This document shows, piece by piece, positions 1 through 7,100 of a DNA stretch of 9,938 bases; within the stretch, counting starts at the first letter, position 1, and each line of letters begins with the position of its first letter. The position numbers and the translations under genes were made by a program. Below the pieces are notes generated by a model, which was not told where the DNA came from, ran no database searches, and saw nothing but the letters and a program-made list of their open reading frames with translations. This DNA comes from Planctomycetales bacterium 4484_123 (GTDB taxonomy: Bacteria; Planctomycetota; Phycisphaerae; SM23-33). The stretch lies in the NCBI GenBank assembly GCA_002049885.1, contig MVCS01000023.1:1-9938 (forward strand), in the 5' to 3' direction.

Positions 1-1
1 C

Positions 2-487
2 CTGCTTAAACGCGAAATCGCCAAGAAAGAGGGCAAGTCACGCGAGCCCACCGCCCAGGAGAAGCAGGCCAAGGCCCTGGCAAAGAAGAGGACCTTCCTC
101 ATCTCCGACGGTTATCCCCGCGGCTGCTGGAACGCCCACTTCGCCTGGTCCACCCGCAACCAGAACTTCGACCCCAATAGCGCCGACGACGACATGGTCG
201 ATACGCCCAAGCGCCTGGCCATCACCATCCGCCTGACCGACCATCGCCGCTGGCCGTTGAAGACGGATACCGCCACCGCCGACGTCACCCCGCGCCGGGC
301 TCGCCGCTTCAAGCCCAAACCCGGCGAAAAGGTCCACTGGGAGAACTGGGACTGCTCCGAGCCGGTGAGTCCGAAAAAGATAGCCGAGGGCGACGTGACC
401 GCCGACGAGCATGGCCTGGTCACCGTGCCCGACTTCATCATCGGCAAAAAGGGCTGGGGCAACCGCCTGGTGCTGATAAGGAAGTAA
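2..487 (+). CDS. C-terminal part of an unrecognised protein (5' end outside the window)
   Basis: The frame is open from base 2 to a TAA at 485-487, giving 161 residues with no start in the first part, so the gene begins before the window. An internal ATG at 194 is not needed as a start, because the upstream codons are equally well biased (G/C in third positions) and read as ordinary protein. The visible part has a Lys/Glu-rich stretch (about residues 3-31), then a Trp- and aromatic-rich segment containing GCWNAHFAW, then a likely beta-rich tail with the phrases DVTPRRARRFKPKPGE and DEHGLVTVPDF, ending WGNRLVLIRK. The phrase DVTPRR followed by KPGE recalls C-terminal beta domains of large secreted planctomycete hydrolase-like proteins. 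That is only a resemblance, and I do not assign a function. It converges on the broken hydrolase gene, with 36 bases between the two stop codons and no clear terminator there. Confidence 0.85.
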   Translation: MLKREIAKKEGKSREPTAQEKQAKALAKKRTFLISDGYPRGCWNAHFAWSTRNQNFDPNSADDDMVDTPKRLAITIRLTDHRRWPLKTDTATADVTPRRARRFKPKPGEKVHWENWDCSEPVSPKKIAEGDVTADEHGLVTVPDFIIGKKGWGNRLVLIRK

Positions 488-523
488 CCCCTGGGCTGCG
501 GTTCCGCCGCCGGGGCGCCGACC

Positions 524-1814
524 TTACTCTTCCGGGTTGACCTGTAGTGTCTGGAACTTGGCCTCGCGGACTCGAGCCCGGCGCCGATCTCCGCCACCAC
601 GGCCTTGGGCGCCTGGCCGGGCCTGACGCCGCAGAGCCGCTCCAGCAGGAGCTCCAGCACGTACTCCTGGACGTTGACCGGCAGGTTTGTCTTCCACTTG
701 TGCGCGATGGCGGCGATGTTCCGGCCCTTGCGGTAGAGCTCGTAGGCCGGGCGCACCGCATCCGCGAGGTGGGGGTCCTCCTGAATGGACAGCAACGGCC
801 TGGGGGCGGCGAGTGCCCGGCACTCCTGCGAGAGGAACGGCAGCTTGGGAGTGACAACCCCATGCTCGCCCGCCGCCTGGCCGATGTCGTATCGCCGCGT
901 GCCGATGAACATGCAAGGCTGGTAGCGCTTGATGCAGCCCAGGCCGCGGGAGGAGCCCATCCAGCAGGGCCCGGACCAGTAGTGCATGTCGTTGGTGATG
1001 ACCTCGTCGGAGGAACAGGAGGTGACGCAGCCGGCGATGCGATCATCCAGGCCCGCCAGGAAGGGGGCGATCTCCGCACCGTACACGTGGCCGAGGACGA
1101 CGATTCGCCGGGGATCGACGAGGTCCTTCCGGCCCGACAGGTCGTCCACGATGCGGGAGCCCGTATGCATGCTGGCGGCCAGGGGAATCAGTTCGTCCTC
1201 GCCGGCCTTGCCGTATTTCTCATACCAGTGGTCCTGGGCGACGACGATCATCCCCAGCCGGGCGAGGTGGACGGCGTAGGCCCGCGAACAGACGCCCGCG
1301 GTGAGCTTTTCATGCCGTTGCCGAAGGCCCCGTACATGATGACGGTCACCGCGCCGGCTGGGACGCCCTTGGGCACGACCAGGCACAGCTCGGCCCGCTC
1401 TGTCTTGCTGAAGGCCAGCGAGACCAGCGCGGTGGTGTAGTCTCCCCGGTCGCTCTGGCGTTCGACCTTGGCGCCGAGGGGCAGCTTGCGGTCGGGCATT
1501 TCGCCCAGGAAGCGGCGGATGCGGCCCTTGATGTCCTGGCGTACGGCCTGCCACTGCCCTGGCCCGGTGACGCTGCGCCGGCGGAAATCGCGAGTGATGG
1601 CGGTGGGCGACCAAGGCCGGCCCGGGCGGCGCTTGTCCAGGTCGGCGGGGATAATGGTGATGGGATTGAACTCCGGGCCGGGGGCCCAACCGACCAACTC
1701 ACCCCGGCGGTCCCGGAGCTCCCGTGCTCCGGGGGGTTTGTCGCTGGCCTCGGCCTGAAGCGCCCATAGGCCCAACGTCAGCGATAGGCCCGCAAGTACG
1801 ATGGTCCTGGACAT
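524..1814 (-). pseudogene. Secreted alpha/beta-hydrolase-like (acetylxylan esterase/dienelactone hydrolase type) gene, broken by two frameshifts
   Basis: The ATG at 1814 is preceded by GGAAGG (1819-1824). It starts a signal peptide of about 24 residues (MSRTIVLAGLSLTLGLWALQ, then AEAS). This first frame reads well to about residue 169 (AVTVIMYGAFGNGMK). Homologous-looking sequence then continues in another frame from 1306, starting LTAGVCSRAYAVHLARLGM. The switch lies at an A4 run (TTTT at 1307-1310 on the plus strand) and fits loss of one A. A second switch of the same sense, near 560-600, restores a tail ending AKFQTLQVNPEE with TAA at 524-526; without it the frame would run about 370 bases into the convergent gene. 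The repaired product would be about 430 residues. The elbow expected as G-x-S-x-G reads GHVYG, so the serine is missing. A possible acid (IQEDPHLAD) and histidine (IAAIAHKW) remain. It lies 107 bases downstream of the response regulator on the same strand. Sequencing error could explain the frameshifts, but the missing serine would need at least two base changes. Confidence 0.7.
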
Positions 1815-1921
1815 TGGGCCTTCCGGCTCGACTCGACAGGGCTAAACCCCGTTCGGGCTCGAGGTTTCGCCTGGCTCCGAGGGCGGCGCGACCGGGGGTG
1901 TCGGCATCCTGACGGGAGCGG

Positions 1922-2599
1922 CTATTCGATTCTAACCAGGCCGCGGCGGAGCGCGTACTTTACCAGCGTGGTCTGGTTATGGATGCCGAGCTTCCGCATC
2001 AGGTGAGCGCGGTGGGTATCGACGGTCTTGACGGACAGCCCCAGCAGTTCCGCGATGGCGCGGTTGGTCATTCCCTCGGCGATGAGCTGCAACACCTCCC
2101 GCTCCCGTGGTGTGAGCGTATCGTAGGGGTCGCTCTTCGCCCCCGCTGCCAGCCGGGCCAGCACGTTCCGCGATATACCCGAGCCAAGGTACAGGTCGCC
2201 TCGGGCGACGGCTCGAACGGCCTCGGCGAGTTCCTTGGCGGCGGCCTCCTTCATGATGTACCCAGCCGCCCCGCTGCCCAATGCCCTGACGACGAACTCC
2301 TCGTCGGCGTGCATGGTCAGGATCAGCACGGCGGTGCCCTTGGCCTTGCGGGCCAATTGCTGGCAGACGTCGATGCCGTTGAGGCCCGGCATGCTCAGGT
2401 CGAGCACCACCACGTCCGGCTTGACCCGTACGACCTCATCCACGACGTACAGCCCGTTGCCACACTGGCCCACCACGCGCAGGTCCGGCTCGCGCTCGAT
2501 GAGCGCGGCGATTCCCTCGCGCACCAGGGTGTGGTCGTCCGCCAAGATCAGCGTGATTGGTTTCGCCCCTTCCGCGGGCCCTGATGTGCTCTTAGGCAT
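1922..2599 (-). CDS. NarL/FixJ-family response regulator (REC + LuxR-type HTH)
   Basis: This is a 225-residue cytoplasmic transcription regulator controlled by phosphorylation from a sensor kinase. The receiver domain covers about residues 15-130. It shows the acidic pair Asp21-Asp22 (ILADDH), the phospho-acceptor Asp67 (VVVLDLSMPG), the switch Thr95 (LILTMH) and the conserved Lys117 (GYIMKE). The LuxR-type helix-turn-helix covers about 161-222, with LTPREREVLQLIAEG, the turn TNRAIAELLGLS and the recognition helix VKTVDTHRAHLMRKL. The length is normal for the family. I chose the ATG at 2599 because GGAAGG (2608-2613) lies 8 bases before it and the receiver fold begins shortly after; the frame stays open to an ATG at 2701, but that extension is Pro/Cys/Arg-rich and unlike this family. 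No histidine kinase is visible nearby, so it is an orphan within the window. It is 168 bases downstream of the yihY-like gene on the same strand. Target genes cannot be inferred from the sequence. Confidence 0.95.
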   Translation of the reverse strand: MPKSTSGPAEGAKPITLILADDHTLVREGIAALIEREPDLRVVGQCGNGLYVVDEVVRVKPDVVVLDLSMPGLNGIDVCQQLARKAKGTAVLILTMHADEEFVVRALGSGAAGYIMKEAAAKELAEAVRAVARGDLYLGSGISRNVLARLAAGAKSDPYDTLTPREREVLQLIAEGMTNRAIAELLGLSVKTVDTHRAHLMRKLGIHNQTTLVKYALRRGLVRIE

Positions 2600-2767
2600 G
2601 TTCACGTCCTTCCAAACACGCCAGGCGAGCCGGGGCATCGACGAAGGCGGACCTCGCCCTGGGCAGCAAATGACTGTCGGCAGCGGCGCGCCCCGAACCA
2701 CGTCATACCCCGCTAGGGGATACGATGGACGGATATATATACTGGGCTTCGAGACAAATCCAGAAAA
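2600..2767 (-). promoter_or_regulatory. Intergenic region upstream of the response regulator with an A/T-rich patch
   Basis: These 168 bases separate the yihY-like stop from the regulator start. Bases about 2733-2774 are strikingly A/T-rich for this genome and include the alternating run ATATATATA at 2734-2742 (TATATA also reads on the minus strand) and an AAAATTATT stretch at the yihY end. This could be the -10 region of a separate promoter for the regulator, giving a 5' leader of about 130 bases, but I find no good -35 at 16-18 bases. A CCCC-GCTA-GGGG mini-hairpin at 2709-2720 is too weak to call a terminator. Confidence 0.3.
2608..2613 (-). promoter_or_regulatory. Ribosome binding site of the response regulator
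   Basis: GGAAGG on the minus strand stands 8 bases before the ATG at 2599. It decides that start over the upstream in-frame ATG at 2701. The same GGAAGG core precedes the hydrolase-like and AsmA-like genes, so it looks like the usual Shine-Dalgarno of this genome. Confidence 0.7.
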
Positions 2768-4150
2768 TTATTCGCCCACTTCCTCGCTGGCCAGCACCTC
2801 CGCCAAGGTCATCCCCTCCAGGGCCCCATGCTGCTGCCGACGCGCGCGCTCCAGGGCGGCCGCCACGCTGGGATGGTACGTCCCGCCGTCCTGGGCCCGT
2901 TGGTGGTCGGACAGTTCCAGCAACTCGCCCAGGCCGATGGTCTCGGCGGGCCGGCCAAGCACATAGGCCTCGGCCTGGTTGTCCTCGGCCCGCAGGATGA
3001 TGCCCGCTGCGCGCAGCTTCTCCAGCAGTCGGCGGACCGACGGGGTGGGCAGGTTCAGGGCTGTGGCGACTTCTTCCAGGCGGGCAGCGCCGGCCCCGCG
3101 CGCGTAGGCCCGGGCGACCACCAGGGCCGCCGCTGCCAGGTCCCACGGGCCCAGGAGGAGGGATTCCGCCCGCTCCGCCGACGCCATGCGCTCCAGGTTG
3201 GCCGCCGTCGCCGCCAGCTCCGCGCCGAACAGGAATATCAGCCAGGAGACGTTCAGCCACAGCAGGAACAGCGGCAGCAGGCCCAGGGCGCCATACAGGC
3301 TGCCGCGCACCACCACGTGACTGACGTACAGGCCCAGGGCCCACTTGGCCAGCAGCCACAGCGGCACGGCCACCAGGGCACCGGCCGCCGCCGCCCTGTA
3401 GCGCACCGGGGTGTTGGGCATGAGCTTGTACAGGGCGGCCAGGAGTATGATTCCCACCACCGCCGGGCCCAGCCTGTTGGCCGCCGCCAGCATCCAGGAC
3501 AGCCCTGGCGTGCCCTGGAAGGCCGAGGCCGCCTGGCCGCTCAGATAGGCCGTCGCTGCCAGCAGCACCGGCCCCAGCGTCAGGGCCGACCAGTACAGCA
3601 GCACCCGGCGCGCCAAGGAGCGCCCGCGCGGGGCCCCGAAGATACGGTTCAGCGAGCCCTCCATCGTCTCCAGCAGGGCCAGGGCCGACCATATGAGCAG
3701 CACCACGCCCACCGGCCCCACCGTGCCGAAGGTCAACTTCTCCTGGGCCCGGGCGACCTGCTCGGCGATGATGTCCGCCACGGTGATTGCTGCGGGCTGG
3801 CTCGCCGGGACGGTGGTCGGGGCGGTGGCTGTTTCGCTCCCGCCGACGTGGACGAGCTGGTCGAAGGCCCCGCCGGACAACAGTCGGCGCAGCCCGGCCT
3901 CGCCGTACTTCCGCAGCCCCAGCGACTTGGTCACCAACAGCCCCAGCAGCAGCACCGGAATCAGGGCGAAGATGGTCCGGAAGCTCAAGGCCGAGCTCAT
4001 CGCCCGGGCGTTGTGCTCGTGCAGCCGGCGGGCACAGAACCGCCACAACTGGATCTGGTACCGGCAGAACCTGGCCCATCGCCCGAGTTCCGTCCGCGGC
4101 GCGGTCAGCAGGGCGCGGATTCGCCTGTGGAGTGCCTCGATCCTTTTCAT
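2768..4150 (-). CDS. YihY/BrkB-family multi-pass inner-membrane protein
   Basis: This is a 460-residue membrane protein of the YihY/virulence factor BrkB family. About six hydrophobic segments lie near residues 56-75, 143-162, 183-203, 228-245, 255-277 and 290-312. The family signature is clear: ARAMSSALSFRTIFALIPV early, then LMPNTPVRYRAAAAGA, WALGLYVSHVVVRGSLYGALG and LLPLFLLWLNVSWLIFLFGAEL. A Thr/Ser/Pro-rich loop (about 101-121) lies between the first two membrane segments. The C-terminal part (about 335-400: LEEVATALNLPTPSVRRLLE, then KLRAAGIILRAED) looks like a winged-helix domain, as many family members carry. Family members are often labelled ribonuclease BN, but that activity belongs to a different protein (ElaC/Rbn), and the true function of YihY is unsettled. 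The ATG at 4150 has only a weak GGCGGAA before it. It starts 39 bases after the AsmA-like stop on the same strand, so it is probably expressed from the AsmA-like transcript. Confidence 0.93.
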   Translation of the reverse strand: MKRIEALHRRIRALLTAPRTELGRWARFCRYQIQLWRFCARRLHEHNARAMSSALSFRTIFALIPVLLLGLLVTKSLGLRKYGEAGLRRLLSGGAFDQLVHVGGSETATAPTTVPASQPAAITVADIIAEQVARAQEKLTFGTVGPVGVVLLIWSALALLETMEGSLNRIFGAPRGRSLARRVLLYWSALTLGPVLLAATAYLSGQAASAFQGTPGLSWMLAAANRLGPAVVGIILLAALYKLMPNTPVRYRAAAAGALVAVPLWLLAKWALGLYVSHVVVRGSLYGALGLLPLFLLWLNVSWLIFLFGAELAATAANLERMASAERAESLLLGPWDLAAAALVVARAYARGAGAARLEEVATALNLPTPSVRRLLEKLRAAGIILRAEDNQAEAYVLGRPAETIGLGELLELSDHQRAQDGGTYHPSVAAALERARRQQHGALEGMTLAEVLASEEVGE

Positions 4151-4189
4151 GTTCGCAAGTTCCGCCGGGCGCGGTCTCGGCCAGAGAGG

Positions 4190-7100
4190 CTATCGCTCCC
4201 TCTGGCGCCCTGCGCCCCGCAGTAGCTCCAATAGGTCGTCGATGAGTTGCTCGGCGGGCCTGGTCGTCGGCGCCGGTGCGGTCGCGGGCCGGCTGGCTGG
4301 GCCGGGACGCCTGGGCCGGCCCTGGAACCGCCTGCGCAGTTGGTCGGCCACGATGGCCGCCGCGGCCTTGCGGACCAGCGGCCTGACGTCCACGGCGCGC
4401 AGTTCCAGTCTGGGTCGCTGCCGGGTGCCGCGGATGGGTATGCCCACGTGCTCCCCCTCGAGATAGCGGGCGTACGTGGCGACCGGGCCGTGGACCTTCA
4501 TCCGTTTCAGCAGTGCCGACCGCACCGGCACCCACACCGTCAAGTCGAGCGTCTCGTCGAAGCCGACCGAGCCGGAGAATTGCAGGTCGAACTCCTCGCC
4601 GAAGTGAATGGTGAAGTCCCGGTCTTTGTACCAGATTCGCCCCTTGGCGATGAAGAACTTGGCCCCCGTGACCCGCATGGGTTGTCGGCGCGCCGGATCG
4701 ATGCCGCCCAGTTCCAGCAGCCGCCTCAACAGCGCCCCGCCCAGTCCCCTGGGCTGGAGGGTGACCGTGGAGAGGGTCAGCTCCCCCGCCCCGGTGCCGC
4801 GGTGCTTGATGGCCTTGCTCAGGGGCAGGGCGAACCGGTCGATCCAGACTCCGGCGGCGGGTATCAGCTGCCGGGCCGGCCTGTACAGCACCAGTGAGGC
4901 CCGCCCGTCAAGCCTGGCGACGTTGACCTTGGCAAAGAGGGGATTGAGCCGGCTGAGCAGCAGTTCGCCGACCTCCACGCTCAGTGGCACCTCTTCGAGT
5001 GCTTCCAGTCGCTCGATGTGCAGCGTCGGGTCGGCGGCGGTGAAGTCCACCACCCCGCCCAGCCTGACCTTGCCCTCGGCGGGTACTTGGTCGCGGCCCG
5101 GTTGGGTTGTCGGCCCCCGCCTGTACGGAGCGGGCTGTCCCGCCTGGCGGGCAGTGATGACCGCCACCGGCAGCGTGAGCTTGCCGTCGGCCAGCGAGGG
5201 CGACAGCTCCGCCGGCCCCAGGACGATCCCCAGGAGCCGGGCGCCCCGCCAGGTGACCGTGGCCGAGCCCTTCAGGCCGCGCCAGGGCGGGTTGGCCTTG
5301 GCATCGTGCATCCGCCCGGCGAGCTGGAAGTCCCCTGCGCTTCGGCCCTCGAAGTCCACCTTTCCTGCCAGGCCAGGCCGGCGCGAGTGCAGCAGGGCCA
5401 TGATTTGCCGCCAGTCGGCCTGATAGTGTCCGCGCAGGTAGCACTCCCGCCACGTGCGGAACTGCCTCACCGTCCCGGCCGCAGTGGCGGTAAGCAGGCC
5501 CGAGCCGACCTGGACTCTGCGCAGGGCAATCGCCTCGCTCCGGGCGTCGATATCAGCGGCGATGGCAAAGTCCACCCGGCTCTCCCGGAAGGCTTTCCTC
5601 CCCGTGCCGTATCTCAGGTCGTTGACGGCCCCGGTGCCCCGGCAGGTGATGGTCCGGCCGGCCGAGCGGGCCTCGCCGCTGAAGGCCAGCCGGCCCGCCA
5701 CCGGCGGGGGGGCCTTCCACTTGGCGATGGGCCCAGCCACGGCCAGGCAGCCGGCGATGTCGGCGCGGAGCTCGATCCTTCCGGCGGCGTCGAACCTCTC
5801 CCCGAACGAGCATCGCACCGCCCGGGCGGTGAGCGCTGCCGGCGTGCTGTCGAGGCTCGCCGATGTGGCCGTCAGGCGCCTCGCCGCCGGCCAGAACCGT
5901 AAATCGGTCCATGCCAGGGCGACATCCTTGCCGGAGACCCGCCGGCCATCGATGCGCAGGTTGGTGATGGTGACCTGGCCGGTGGTGACGATGGGCCCGC
6001 GCACGTCCGTTCGGGCCAGCCGGGCCTCCGCCCTGGCCGTGCCCTCCCAGCCCTCCAGTCGCTCGGAGACGAGGGCCTGGACCTGCCGGGCCGCGTAGGC
6101 CAGCTCCACCCGCTTGAGGTCCAGCACCGCGGAGAAGGCCTTGCCCTTGGGCGCCAGCCAGCCGTTGCCGGTCGCCTGGAAAAGCATCCCGCCCGGTCGG
6201 CGCCCGGCATCGGTGGCGGTGATGCGGGCCCCGGCCTGGAAGTGGACCTTCCCGGCGGCGGAACTCAGCTTGCCCTTCAGGGCCAGCAGCCCTTCCGGGC
6301 TTGGCGGCCGGTTGGTCTCCAGCAGTGGTGCGAGCGCCAAGGAGCACTTGGCCAGGTCGGCCGACAGCTCCACCGTGGCCTCGGCCGAGGGTGCCTTGCC
6401 CCAGCGCAGGCGAACGTCATTGAGGTTGGCGTTGGCCATCGCCGAGGTCAGTCGTAGCGAGCGTGCCGACAGCTCCGACTTGGTCGGGACTAGCCGCACG
6501 TCGTCCCAGCGGACCTCTGCCTGTCCGTCCCCCAGGGGCTTGCCGTCCACCGCCAGTTGGCGGCCACTGGCCGCACCGGTGGCGGTGATGGCGCCTCCGC
6601 CGGCTGCACGTGACAGTCGCGTCTTGGCGCTCAGGAAACCCGAGATGACCGCGCGCGACCTCAGGCCGGGCAGCGGGACGGACAGGCCAAGGTGAGCCAG
6701 GTCGGCCTTTTCCAATTCCACCTCGGCCTTCAGGGCGCGGTTGTGGGCGTGGTGAATGCCCTTGCCGCGGGCGACCAGGACGGCGCGACTGCGGTCCTGG
6801 ATGAGGGCCGTGGCCTCGAAGTCGGTCTGGCCCGCGCGGGTCCGGCAGGAACCTCTCAGGTAGGCCCTGCCGGCCAGTTTGGGCGGCTTCGGCCCGGCCT
6901 CGCCCAGCCAGGGCCGGATCGTCGCCAGACAGCCAGCCAAATCGGCCTCCAAGGTCGCGGTGAGCGAGCGGGCTGCACCGTCGTCGCTCGCCCGGACGCT
7001 TGCGGCGATGTCCAGCAGCACCCCCTTTACCCTGACCTTCCCTGCCCCCAGGTGCTTCTCTACATTCAGACGCAGGTCGGACCAGCTCAGGTTGATTTTC

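Noticed and set aside
112..523. Continuation of the middle hydrolase frame on the minus strand past 524
   Set aside because: It lies antisense to the coherent plus-strand gene at 2-487 and reads as low-quality protein. A second one-base frame correction gives a natural end at 524.
1844..1867. Hairpin (AAACC...GGTTT around CCCGTTCGGG) between the regulator and the hydrolase-like gene as a terminator
   Set aside because: The stem is interrupted, the central loop is only two bases and no T-run follows on the minus strand.
2600..2701. ATG at 2701 as the start of the response regulator
   Set aside because: The added 34 residues are unlike receiver domains, while GGAAGG sits at the right distance before the ATG at 2599.
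2768..4150. Naming the YihY protein ribonuclease BN
   Set aside because: This is a historical mislabel of the family. RNase BN activity belongs to ElaC/Rbn, and no nuclease motif is visible here.
2828..4225. 465-codon plus-strand open frame opposite the yihY-like gene
   Set aside because: It is a Gln/Gly/Arg-rich antisense shadow of a well supported gene, with no domain or start signal.
2703..4535. 610-codon open frame on the minus strand overlapping the yihY-like gene and the end of the AsmA-like gene
   Set aside because: It is a Gly/Ala/Arg/Pro-rich shadow frame produced by high GC. The overlapping frames carry the recognisable YihY and AsmA motifs.
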